The notes under the pieces were generated by a model. That model was not told the origin of the DNA. It saw nothing but the letters and a program-made list of their open reading frames with translations, and made no database searches. 64,000 nt of DNA from Alphaproteobacteria bacterium HT1-32 (lineage in GTDB: Bacteria > Pseudomonadota > Alphaproteobacteria > Rhodospirillales > HT1-32), in assembly GCA_009649675.1 (NCBI GenBank), contig WJPL01000001.1, positions 702,469 to 766,468 on the forward strand. The letters are read 5' to 3'. Shown in pieces: positions 34,546-42,400 of this stretch. Positions within the stretch are counted from its first letter, which is position 1. Each line of letters starts with the position of its first letter. The position numbers were made by a program, and so were the translations under genes.

Positions 34546-35024
34546 CAGCCATCAGCCAGGCCCTCCCGGTCGATCCGGCAATGGTAGCACCCGGTCAGGG
34601 ACGAGCGGATATGCAGATAGTCGCTGTCCGGGTCTGCCAGCAGGCGTCTTATGGCGGCATCTGCCTGCCGGCCGTCGACCATTTCATGATGCCCGTAGCG
34701 CATTTTGTGATCACGGCTATAGGCACGAATAACAACCCGCCGGGACAGGACGACCTCCGGCAGTTCAGTAACCTGACTATAGGGCTCGCAATGTTCCGGG
34801 CAGACAAACACCGGCCCGACCTCGCTGTAGGGGGTGGCCACCGGAAACGGCCGGTGGGCGACAAGCAGGGCCGCCGCCCCTTTCGGCAGATCCGTCAGGC
34901 AATGCCGGCAGGGAAAAGCACCGTCGGAATGCATTATCTCACCCGGCAGGCCATAAAAATCCCCTCCTCCGGTCCGGTACTGCCGGACATCCTCTGTCGA
35001 TAATGCGGTGACCCTGTAGCTCAT
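34542..35024 (-). CDS. DUF1203 domain protein
   Basis: Soluble protein of about 160 residues matching DUF1203, a family of unknown function. ATG 35024 (MSYRVTALS) is chosen because the family begins there; the longer frame adds 27 unconserved residues. Seen: CRHCL, a GPVFVCPEHCEPY motif, VIRAYSRDHKMRYGHH and a C-terminal CYHCRIDREG. The paired CxxC/CxxH-like motifs could bind metal. It is convergent with RidA, with the last 4 bases overlapping. Confidence 0.83.
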   Translation of the reverse strand: MSYRVTALSTEDVRQYRTGGGDFYGLPGEIMHSDGAFPCRHCLTDLPKGAAALLVAHRPFPVATPYSEVGPVFVCPEHCEPYSQVTELPEVVLSRRVVIRAYSRDHKMRYGHHEMVDGRQADAAIRRLLADPDSDYLHIRSSLTGCYHCRIDREGLADGC

Positions 35025-35175
35025 TGCTCTCTCTCCGGTCTGATTGCTTGCCGGCTGTTTATGCGGTATCCGGAATGCTGCCGATATCCGGTCCTTGCAG
35101 CGCAATCCGCCCGCAAAGTCCGGCTTCCCGTCAGGCAGTCCGGGCAGGCTGCCGACAGAGACAGAGAAGAAAGTT

Positions 35176-35952
35176 TTGAAACCAGTGTCTAACGACTATG
35201 GCGACCTGTCACAGGACATACTGACCCGCCGTGCCGCGGATGGCCGCATTGTTGCCCTGTTGCCGGTCGGTGCTTTTGAGAATCACGGCCCTCACCTGCC
35301 GCTTGGTACCGATCACATCATCGCCGATGAATTGTCACTGCGCGTCGCCGCCAGTCTGGAAGAGGCTGTCATCCGGCTTCCCGGCATCTGGCTTGGCGTC
35401 TCCGGCGAGCATGTCTCGGATGATATGGCACCCCAGGCGACCCTTTCCATTGAGGCAGGCACCCTGATCGACCAGATCGACGGCATCGCAGCAGGCCTGG
35501 TACGGGCCGGTATCCGTCATCTGCTGCTACTGAACGGTCATGGCGGGAACATCGCGGCTCTCAATATCGCCATACTGAACGTGCGACGAAAACATGGCGT
35601 TCTGGCGGCCAACGCGCACTGGCTCGATTTCGGCCTTCCGGATGATCTCGACGCTCCGACAGAGGCCCGTGCAGATGTCCATGGCGGCTGGCTGGAAACC
35701 GCGCTGATGCTGGCCATCCGGCCTGAACTGGTACGGCTCGACAAGGCCACGGCAAACCCCGCTACCGAGGGAGGGAGCCTGCTGTTCCCGGCAGGGCCGG
35801 TTCAGTGGGGCTGGAAAACAGATGACCTCGCCACCGGCGGCTGGGTTGGCCGACCCGATCTGGCAACCCCGGAAACCGGCCAGCAATTACTGACCCATGC
35901 ACTGAAGCATTTTCAGTTACTGACCACTGAAATGGCAGCCCGGAAACTTTGA
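35176..35952 (+). CDS. Creatininase-family metallohydrolase
   Basis: Predicted metal-dependent amidohydrolase of about 258 residues. TTG 35176 fits the usual length; the longest frame adds 44 residues. Seen: ENHGPHLPLGTDHIIAD (~37-53) with Glu/His/Asp metal ligands, LLLNGHGGNIAALN (~117), and DVHGGWLETALML (~171). The family includes creatinine and creatine-analogue hydrolases, MftE, and the ArfB formamide hydrolase that deformylates a GTP-derived pyrimidine in archaeal flavin/F420 synthesis. Because a GTP cyclohydrolase II gene lies 18 bp away (convergent), an ArfB-like role is a hypothesis; the true substrate is open. Confidence 0.88.
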   Translation: MKPVSNDYGDLSQDILTRRAADGRIVALLPVGAFENHGPHLPLGTDHIIADELSLRVAASLEEAVIRLPGIWLGVSGEHVSDDMAPQATLSIEAGTLIDQIDGIAAGLVRAGIRHLLLLNGHGGNIAALNIAILNVRRKHGVLAANAHWLDFGLPDDLDAPTEARADVHGGWLETALMLAIRPELVRLDKATANPATEGGSLLFPAGPVQWGWKTDDLATGGWVGRPDLATPETGQQLLTHALKHFQLLTTEMAARKL

Positions 35953-35970
35953 CGGCAGCACCCTTGCTGT

Positions 35971-37143
35971 CTAATCCGATCCGGTGAGGCGCAGTTTATC
36001 GAGGCGGTGTCCGGCACGGGCAGCCTTGGTTGCCAGATATTTCCGGTTATGCCGGTTGACGGTACCAAGCAGACATTCGGTTCCGACGATCTGAAGTCCG
36101 GCAGACTGCATGGCGCCAATCTTGTCCGGATTGTTGGTCAGCATGACAATCTGGCTGAAACCCAGCAATTCCAGCATCCGCCCGGCAATGCCGTATTTCC
36201 GCTCATCCGGGCCATATCCCAGAATGGCATCGGAATCGACCGTATCATGGTCATCTTCCTGAAGCCGGTAAGTCCGGATCTTGCTGCGCAGGCCGATTCC
36301 CCGGCCTTCCTGATCCAGATACAGCAACACCCCGCCGCCCAGTTCCGCAATTCGCTGGATCGCCAGACGCAACTGTTCGCCACAGTCGCATTTCAGGCTG
36401 CCGAACAGATCACCGGTCAGACAGGCGGAATGCAGCCGCACAGGTGTCGGCCGGGACGGGTCGGGATCACCGATCACGATAGCAACCTGATCCTTCAGCC
36501 CGTCACCACCATGAAAGACAACAAAATCGGTAACAGTTGAATCAATCAGCGGCACCCGGGCCCGCGATGCGATGGCCAGTGTTTGTACGATACGGTCGTG
36601 ATAGCCGTTGATGTCACGTACATCGACCGACATCAGGCCTGCCAGGCCCGAAGTCTTGTCGATCCTTGCCAGCAGAGCCGCCGGCATCAGCTGCGCGCGT
36701 TTCATCAGATCAATCGCCGGGCCAGCGGCAGACTGCGTATCGACCGGATTTGTCGGCGCATCCGTGGTCACCGACTGGCAATAAGCCTGTATCCGCCAGT
36801 CATCCATGTCAGCCAGAGAGAAGCCAACGGGCTGATCCGTTTGCAGACCGATATGGCGCAGGCGCGGCGCGCTCAGCACCAGTGCCGCCCCGGACAAATG
36901 CCGGAAATAGGAAATCAGCTGGGCGTCCGCATTCTCTGCCGATGCCAGCAGCCAGATGTCACCGGCATCATGCATCAGCACGGGACGGGCAGCCCGTAAT
37001 TCGGCTATACATCTCTCAACCGACAGGCGAGACAGGTCACCGGCAAGGGTTGCAATCGAGGGTGCATGCTGGCGATCATGATTGTCGTTGCTTCGACCAA
37101 TAATAGGATCGCAGTGCGGTTTGGGATACTGAAACAATGTCAC
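35971..37143 (-). CDS. ribA: GTP cyclohydrolase II with extra N-terminal domain
   Basis: Opens the imidazole ring of GTP, releasing formate and pyrophosphate, as the first step of riboflavin synthesis. Seen in the C-terminal domain: the zinc site HSACLTGDLFGSLKCDCGEQ (three Cys), LDQEGRGIGLRSK, GYGPDERKYGIAGRMLELLG (in part) and MLTNNPDKIGAMQSAG. The ~190 N-terminal residues (from SVERCIAELRAARPVL) resemble a degenerate RibB-like domain. The start is uncertain: the longest ATG frame (37254) overlaps the divergent RibD-type gene by 95 bp; GTG 37158, 37152 and 37143 are alternatives, and 37143 is used here. Whether it serves flavin or a different GTP-derived product is discussed under findings. 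Confidence 0.92.
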   Translation of the reverse strand: MTLFQYPKPHCDPIIGRSNDNHDRQHAPSIATLAGDLSRLSVERCIAELRAARPVLMHDAGDIWLLASAENADAQLISYFRHLSGAALVLSAPRLRHIGLQTDQPVGFSLADMDDWRIQAYCQSVTTDAPTNPVDTQSAAGPAIDLMKRAQLMPAALLARIDKTSGLAGLMSVDVRDINGYHDRIVQTLAIASRARVPLIDSTVTDFVVFHGGDGLKDQVAIVIGDPDPSRPTPVRLHSACLTGDLFGSLKCDCGEQLRLAIQRIAELGGGVLLYLDQEGRGIGLRSKIRTYRLQEDDHDTVDSDAILGYGPDERKYGIAGRMLELLGFSQIVMLTNNPDKIGAMQSAGLQIVGTECLLGTVNRHNRKYLATKAARAGHRLDKLRLTGSD

Positions 37144-37159
37144 GTCTGGCACTAACACA

Positions 37160-37957
37160 ATGTTGAACACGGCTCTATGGGACGATAAACGCCCCTGGTT
37201 GGACATAGTTGCATCAAAACGAACAACTTCCGGAAACTCTGCTCTGGAAGGCAATCCGCTTTTACCTTTGTATGGCCCGTTGATCGATTGTGACAGCCGC
37301 CCTGACAGTTTTGTGATGGCGCAGCTTGGTCAGTCTCTGGACGGTCGCATCGCGACAGCCTCCGGTCATTCGCACTACATAAACGGTCGCTCGGCTTTGA
37401 TCCACCTCCATCGATTACGCGCATTGATGGATGCAGTAATCGTAGGCGTGGGCACGGCTCTGGCCGATAATCCTGCCCTGACTGTCCGTCACGCGACAGG
37501 GCCGTCTCCGGCCAGAATCATCATTGATCCGAACAGCCGGCTGACCATGAACGAGGCCTGTCTGACCGACGACCGCGCACGAAGAATTGTTCTGCGACGG
37601 GGGTCCGCCGCCCATGTAATCGACTCGTCAGGGGTCGAAATCATAACCATGCCCGGCAACGATACCGGCGCTTTATCCCCGCCGGCGATTATCACGCGGC
37701 TGGCAGAGGCCGGTCTGACACGCCTGCTGGTTGAAGGCGGCGCACATACCGTTTCGGCATTCCTGGCGGCCCGCGCACTGGACCGAATGCATTTCCTGGT
37801 CGGCCCCATGATCATCGGCTCCGGCCCGGCGGGGCTTACCCTGCCGGTGATTGAAACGCTGAAAGAGGCTATCCGGCCATCGATGAAATCCTATAACCTG
37901 CCCGAAGGTGACATGCTGATAGACTGCGCCTTCACCGGAACCGAGGGAGAGAAATGA
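37160..37957 (+). CDS. RibD-type reductase (stand-alone, no deaminase domain)
   Basis: NADPH-dependent reductase with the dihydrofolate-reductase-like RibD C-terminal fold, 265 residues. Seen: VMAQLGQSLDGRIATASGHS (~53-72), VIVGVGTALADNPALTVR (~95-112), RIIIDPNSRL and LLVEGGAHTVSAFL (~196-209). The zinc-binding deaminase domain of true RibD is absent; the first ~50 residues are unrelated. It starts 16 bp from the assumed ribA start in divergent orientation, so the promoters must overlap the coding starts. It overlaps the cytochrome b561 gene by 4 bp. Reduction of a ribosylaminopyrimidine or pterin is probable; the exact substrate is not. Confidence 0.9.
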   Translation: MLNTALWDDKRPWLDIVASKRTTSGNSALEGNPLLPLYGPLIDCDSRPDSFVMAQLGQSLDGRIATASGHSHYINGRSALIHLHRLRALMDAVIVGVGTALADNPALTVRHATGPSPARIIIDPNSRLTMNEACLTDDRARRIVLRRGSAAHVIDSSGVEIITMPGNDTGALSPPAIITRLAEAGLTRLLVEGGAHTVSAFLAARALDRMHFLVGPMIIGSGPAGLTLPVIETLKEAIRPSMKSYNLPEGDMLIDCAFTGTEGEK

Positions 37958-38520
37958 TGAGCGACAAGGCAACCGGCAGCTATACCGGCACCGCAAAACT
38001 GCTGCACTGGGTTATCGCATTCTGTGTCATCGCTGCCATACCCATGGGCATTGCCATGCTTCGTGTTGGTTCCGGGCCGTTGCAAAACCAGCTGTTCGAC
38101 CTGCATCGTTCCTTCGGCGCACTCATCCTCGGGCTGATGGCATTACGGATCATCTGGCGGCTGTTCCACAAACCGCCACCCCTTGATATCGAACTTGCCC
38201 CGGCACAGCGTTTCGCCGCCGGGGCCACTCACATCCTGCTTTATGTTCTTTTACTGGCGATCCCGCTCGGTGGCTGGATCGGCACCAACATGTACCCGGC
38301 GCAGATATCCGTCTTTGGCCTGTTCACCCTGCCCGCACTGACCGGCGCAGACCGTGAAATGTCTGAAACCGTACTCTGGATTCACGGCTGGGCAGGATTC
38401 GCTGTCGGCGGGCTGATCCTGATGCATATCGGTGCCGCCCTGCATCACCATTTCATCCGCAAAGACGGCCTGCTGAACCGGATGCTGCCGGGAAAACAGA
38501 CCCCTGACCAGCAGGGCTGA
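37954..38520 (+). CDS. Cytochrome b561 family protein
   Basis: Inner-membrane di-haem cytochrome of 188 residues with four hydrophobic helices. Seen: KLLHWVIAFCVIAAIPMGIA (helix 1 with His), LFDLHRSFGALILGLMALRI (helix 2 with His), THILLYVLLLAIPLGGW and ETVLWIHGWAGFAVGGLILM with a following HIGAALHHH. The histidines are placed as in the YodB/CybB family, which moves electrons between quinol and a periplasmic acceptor such as superoxide. It is coupled to the RibD-type reductase by a 4-bp overlap, an unusual pairing for riboflavin genes. Confidence 0.92.
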   Translation: MMSDKATGSYTGTAKLLHWVIAFCVIAAIPMGIAMLRVGSGPLQNQLFDLHRSFGALILGLMALRIIWRLFHKPPPLDIELAPAQRFAAGATHILLYVLLLAIPLGGWIGTNMYPAQISVFGLFTLPALTGADREMSETVLWIHGWAGFAVGGLILMHIGAALHHHFIRKDGLLNRMLPGKQTPDQQG

Positions 38521-38545
38521 CCCCTGTCTCCACCGGGGCCGGATG

Positions 38546-38986
38546 TCAGACCGGCAGACTGTAGAGGATGAAATCCGATTTCGGCGTGTAGGTGTCATAC
38601 AAACGCCGACCGGCATAATTGTAATCCTGAGTCAGCCAGCGGAGGTTTGAAATGCCCCGGCTTCTGGCAAATTCGATCACATGGTCGATCAGCGCACGCC
38701 CGGCACCGGTCCCGCGGACTGCCGGACGGACATAGAGATCACTGAGATAGCAAACCATGGCCCCGCTGAGAGAACGGTGCATCAGCTGATACTGGGTAAA
38801 GCCCACCGGGGTTCCGTCATCCGCCAGCACAAGGTCACACCAGAAATCGTTGTCCGGATCAAATATCCAGCCCCAGACACCATCATGCCCGCCCTCCGGA
38901 ACGGTGGTCTTGTAGAACGCCGCATATTCATCGAGAAAACTCTCCCAGATGGCTCGGTCGGTGGTCTCAAGCGGTCTGATGTTCAT
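38546..38986 (-). CDS. GNAT family N-acetyltransferase
   Basis: Acetyl-CoA-dependent acyltransferase of 146 residues. ATG 38986 (MNIRPLETTD) is chosen; the longer frame adds 19 residues. Seen: the N-terminal RPLETTDRAIWESFLDEYAA, central strand VCYLSDLYVRPAVRGTGAGRALIDH with the acetyl-CoA loop R-G-T-G-A-G, and WLTQDYNYAGRRLYDTY near the end (all read in parts). Substrate unknown. It lies 57 bp after the methyltransferase gene on the same strand and could be the last gene of that operon. Confidence 0.88.
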   Translation of the reverse strand: MNIRPLETTDRAIWESFLDEYAAFYKTTVPEGGHDGVWGWIFDPDNDFWCDLVLADDGTPVGFTQYQLMHRSLSGAMVCYLSDLYVRPAVRGTGAGRALIDHVIEFARSRGISNLRWLTQDYNYAGRRLYDTYTPKSDFILYSLPV

Positions 38987-39043
38987 GGCGGGATCCTCCG
39001 GTGAAACAGGGAATCCAGAGACTATCCTGCCTGTCCGCGACAA

Positions 39044-39883
39044 TCACGGGTGACAGGCAAAGACATCCAGATGTCCGATGGTCATGGCTTTCGGGCCGGC
39101 CTGCCGTAAGGTCCGCCAGCGGTCCAGTTCAGACGGATCGACCAGCCCGGTCTCACCCGCCGCATCGGCAATCCCGACTAGGGTTGCCTGCATCAGACTG
39201 CGGGTGGTCGCATCCAGCTTCCATGGGCTGTCGCCGGTGGTCACCGCAAACCCGTTCAGGCCAAGCTGACGGGCCAGATAATCCCCCGCCGCCGGACCAA
39301 GTGCCGGACCAAACCCCTTGTCTCCGCCCTGATGCCGGTTGAAGGCATCGCGTACCGGAATATCCAGCGGGTCGGCCGGATCAAAAGACATCACCCCGTC
39401 ATAGTTCAGACCGGCAAGCACGGCCGTCTGGCGATTACCCAGCGCCGCGACAAACCGGTCCAGCCATGCCGCCGAGGTAAGGTCAGCCAGCGCCGACGCC
39501 GTGACCAGATCAACCTGTTCCGGCAGCAGTTCACCTGTCGCGGCGAGGTCACGCACCGCAAAACCGATCTTCAGAATCTGCTGGCCGTGCCGTAACAGCA
39601 GATCATCGCCCTGACGTTCCGACGCATCCGCCCAGTCTGAAAGAGCCTCGACAGCAGCATTGATATTCGCGGCATCATGATCGACCAGCAGCCAGTCCTG
39701 CCGTGCGGGCAAATGTTCTGCCAGCGCCCGGACTGACGAGCCGGTTCCGGCACCGAAGTCACAGATGCGACAGGAAGGCCGGTCGGCAAAAGCCTGCCGC
39801 AGGGCGGCCAGCACTTCGGGAGACCGGGCTGCGGTATCTGCGGGCTCACGCAGCGCCAGCCATTCCGGGGAAAATCCGCTCAT
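39044..39883 (-). CDS. Class I SAM-dependent methyltransferase
   Basis: Rossmann-fold methyltransferase of 279 residues. Seen: motif I ICDFGAGTGSSVRALAEHL (~39-57), the acidic ribose-binding end of strand 2 LLVDHD (~64), LVTASALADL (~120) and a C-terminal region with VTTGDSPWKLDA. The acceptor is not evident. Its start overlaps the stop of the glycosyltransferase gene by 4 bp, so it is co-translated in the dehydrogenase-PTPS-GT4-methyltransferase operon and likely decorates the same product. Confidence 0.88.
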   Translation of the reverse strand: MSGFSPEWLALREPADTAARSPEVLAALRQAFADRPSCRICDFGAGTGSSVRALAEHLPARQDWLLVDHDAANINAAVEALSDWADASERQGDDLLLRHGQQILKIGFAVRDLAATGELLPEQVDLVTASALADLTSAAWLDRFVAALGNRQTAVLAGLNYDGVMSFDPADPLDIPVRDAFNRHQGGDKGFGPALGPAAGDYLARQLGLNGFAVTTGDSPWKLDATTRSLMQATLVGIADAAGETGLVDPSELDRWRTLRQAGPKAMTIGHLDVFACHP

Positions 39884-40923
39884 GCCGTCTGCTCCATAAT
39901 ATCTGCGATGATCCTGGCTGTATCCGGCCAGCGGGCCAGCCCCTGTCCATGTTGCCAGGCCCCGTCCGCCAGCACCTGTCGTCGCGACCTATCTGTCAGT
40001 AACAGCCTGACAGCCCCGGCCAGTGCCGGGGCATCATCAACCGGCACCAGCATACCTGCACTTTCCGGCACCGTATCGGGGACAGCCCCCGCCTGACAGG
40101 CGATGACCGGCAGGCCATGCGCCATCGCTTCGGCGAAGACCATGCCATAACCTTCATAGCGGCTGGCCAGTACGAAAATATCTGCCTGATGATATTCTTT
40201 CTGCAGGCCATCGCCATCAACCTCGCCGACGATGTCAATCCGCTGGTCCAGTCCGGCGCGGGAAATCGCCCGGCGCAGACTCTCCGTCACCTCCGGGTCG
40301 CGGTCGGTACTGCCGACAAACCGGCACTGCCAGTCCAGATCCCCCAGTTCCGACAGCGCCGCGACCAGCACATCATGGCCCTTGCGACGGGTCAGGGTGC
40401 CGACCGACAACAGCAGGGGCACGCCCTCACCGCCGGATGCCCTGCCGCTGGCTTCAACCCCCGGCAGGGCCACCGTAACCTTTTGTTCAGGGACCGCATA
40501 GGAGGTGACCAGTTCACGGGCCGTCGCCGGGCTGGTCACAATAACCTGCGACGCCTCTGCCAGCGCTGCCCGTTCTGACATCTTCAGTATCACCTGCTGC
40601 GCCGGATCAACGCCTGTCTCCAGCGCCAGCGGATGATGTACAAGCGCCAGCCAGCGCCGTCGCGTCTGCTGTAAAAACGCTGCCGGCAGCACGCCATAGG
40701 CCAGACCATCAATCAGCACCGTCGCCCCGTCCGGCGTTGCTGCCAGCCGCCGGCAGGCCTCATCCATGACTGCCGGTGACGGACTGGGGAAGCCATCACC
40801 GAGCGGGATATGCTGAACCGAATGCCCGGCAGCTTTCCAGCAGCGGATAATTTCGCGTGCATAGGCATAGCCGCCGGTCAGGGTCGCCAGATCTCCCGGG
40901 ACAGCAAAGATCAGATGCGCCAT
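39880..40923 (-). CDS. Glycosyltransferase family 4 protein
   Basis: GT-B fold retaining glycosyltransferase of 347 residues. Seen: an N-terminal acceptor half (FAVPGDLATLTGGYAYAREI), LLSVGTLTRRKGHDVLVAAL (~170-189) at the domain junction, the nucleotide-sugar binding motif LASRYEGYGMVFAEAMAHGL (in GT4 form E-x7-E, ~254-273) and PVIACQAGAVPDT. It may glycosylate a small molecule, since the neighbours are metabolic genes rather than polysaccharide genes. It ends overlapping the methyltransferase gene and starts 21 bp after the PTPS-fold gene. Confidence 0.92.
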   Translation of the reverse strand: MAHLIFAVPGDLATLTGGYAYAREIIRCWKAAGHSVQHIPLGDGFPSPSPAVMDEACRRLAATPDGATVLIDGLAYGVLPAAFLQQTRRRWLALVHHPLALETGVDPAQQVILKMSERAALAEASQVIVTSPATARELVTSYAVPEQKVTVALPGVEASGRASGGEGVPLLLSVGTLTRRKGHDVLVAALSELGDLDWQCRFVGSTDRDPEVTESLRRAISRAGLDQRIDIVGEVDGDGLQKEYHQADIFVLASRYEGYGMVFAEAMAHGLPVIACQAGAVPDTVPESAGMLVPVDDAPALAGAVRLLLTDRSRRQVLADGAWQHGQGLARWPDTARIIADIMEQTA

Positions 40924-40944
40924 CAGACAGGCCGTTCAGTCTGG

Positions 40945-41343
40945 TCAGATATCCGCCTCATAGGCGGCGCTGGCGAGATGGTTTTCATTCAGTACGGTCC
41001 TGATCCGCGAAATCCCCTTCGCCGAAGCGCCCAGCGATCCATCAGCAATGCAGCGCACCATCCGGTCAAAGACCCATTTGGCGAGCACTTCCGTGGTCGA
41101 ACGTTTCGTCCGGAAATCAGGCAGGTCATCGAGATTCTTGTAATTCAGTTCACCGAGGGAGGCTTTCACCACATCGGAGGCAAGCCCGATATCGACAACG
41201 ATTTCGTTCTCGTCGAGTTCCGGGCGATAGAACGTCACATCGATCACATAGGTCGCACCGTGAAGGTTCTGCGCCGGGCCGAAGGCTTCACCCGGCAGGC
41301 TGTGGGCAATCATGATGTGATCGCGAATGGTGAGAGAATACAT
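40945..41343 (-). CDS. 6-pyruvoyl-tetrahydropterin synthase (PTPS/QueD)-fold protein with altered active site
   Basis: Tunnel-fold protein of 132 residues in the PTPS/QueD family. Seen: AHSLPG with the first zinc-type histidine (His14), NLHGATYVIDVTF (His28), LDENEIVVDIG (~43-53), LNYKNLDDLPDF (~66-77), a T-E helix (STTEVLAKWVFDRM) and VLNENH with the pterin-anchoring glutamate (Glu120). The family catalytic Cys before HGH is absent, HGH is HGA (third zinc ligand lost), and the LDH Asp-His pair is Asn-Tyr. It therefore keeps the substrate-binding glutamate but not the known PTPS or QueD chemistry. Middle gene of a four-gene operon. Confidence 0.87.
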   Translation of the reverse strand: MYSLTIRDHIMIAHSLPGEAFGPAQNLHGATYVIDVTFYRPELDENEIVVDIGLASDVVKASLGELNYKNLDDLPDFRTKRSTTEVLAKWVFDRMVRCIADGSLGASAKGISRIRTVLNENHLASAAYEADI

Positions 41344-41356
41344 CAGTCAGGGTCTT

Positions 41357-42343
41357 TCAGGTTGATCCGTCATATCGGACGGCTGTTACGATACCCGACG
41401 CCCCCGGCGCAAGGATTTCCGGCAGGCGTGCAGGCAGGTCATCAAAGGCGACTTCAGCCGTGATCAGGCAATCAAGCCGGTCATCGCACAGCAGGCCAAG
41501 CGCCGTCTGCAACCGCCTGCGGTAATCCCAGCGTGCGGCTCTCGCAGCCGGAATGGCACCGACCTGTGTGGAGATCAGCCGTAATCTGTGGGAATGGAAG
41601 CGACCGCCAAGCGCCGCATCGACGGTGCGGTCTCCGTACCAGCTGACCTCCACCACTGTCGCTTCACGACCGGCAGCACCGATCGCCAGATTTAATCCGT
41701 CTGCACTGGCGCTGGTATGAAACACGATGTCGTGATCATCACGCGAGGGCTCTGTCCCGATGAATTCAGCCCCTAGGATGGCCACCGCATCGGCCTTGCC
41801 GGGGTCAGGATCAGCGACCGAGACACTGGCGCCCGGAAGCCCCGCTGTAATGAAGGCAATCATCTGTCCGACGGCACCTGCACCAACCACCAGAATCCGG
41901 TCACCGGGACCGGCGCCGGAGTCCCAGACCGCATTCAGTGCCGTTTCCATATTTGCGGTCAGCACGGCACGCCGGGCAGGCAGGCGATTCGGTAACGGAT
42001 GCAGGGCGTTATCTGCTGCGACAAACCGGTCTTCATGGGGGTGCAGGGCAAAAACGGTACGCCCGACCAGACTATCCGAACCGGCTTCAACCACGCCGAC
42101 GGCGCAATAGCCATATTTTACCGGAAAAGGGAAATCTCCTGCTTGCGCCGGACAGCGCATATTGCTGTATTCCGCGACAGGCACCTTGCCCTCAAAGACA
42201 AGACGCTCGGTCCCCCGGCTGATTCCACTCCAGATGGTCCGGACCAGATTTTCTCCCGTATTTAATTCAGGAATATTTTTTTCGCGAACAAACGCCTCAC
42301 ACGGGCGTTCAATCCAAAGTGATTTGGAAATTCCTGATGTCAC
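41357..42343 (-). CDS. Medium-chain dehydrogenase/reductase (zinc-type alcohol dehydrogenase-like)
   Basis: NAD(P)-dependent dehydrogenase of 328 residues. GTG 42343 is chosen: AGGAGAGG lies 5-12 bases upstream, and the upstream 260 codons of the open frame are merely antisense to opgH. Seen: TIWSGISRGTERLVFEG (~38) in place of the usual GxCGTD, so the catalytic-zinc cysteine is missing; PVKYGYCAVGVVEAG (~75); and the Rossmann motif LVVGAGAVGQMIAF (~151). The SGISRGTE form resembles zinc-less relatives such as the BchC group. First gene of the operon with the PTPS-fold, GT4 and methyltransferase genes. Confidence 0.87.
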   Translation of the reverse strand: MTSGISKSLWIERPCEAFVREKNIPELNTGENLVRTIWSGISRGTERLVFEGKVPVAEYSNMRCPAQAGDFPFPVKYGYCAVGVVEAGSDSLVGRTVFALHPHEDRFVAADNALHPLPNRLPARRAVLTANMETALNAVWDSGAGPGDRILVVGAGAVGQMIAFITAGLPGASVSVADPDPGKADAVAILGAEFIGTEPSRDDHDIVFHTSASADGLNLAIGAAGREATVVEVSWYGDRTVDAALGGRFHSHRLRLISTQVGAIPAARAARWDYRRRLQTALGLLCDDRLDCLITAEVAFDDLPARLPEILAPGASGIVTAVRYDGST

Positions 42344-42400
42344 CGCTACCTCTCCTGCGCTACGGCGTTCCGGGCGTGCCTGTTGTAACCTGTTTGGATA

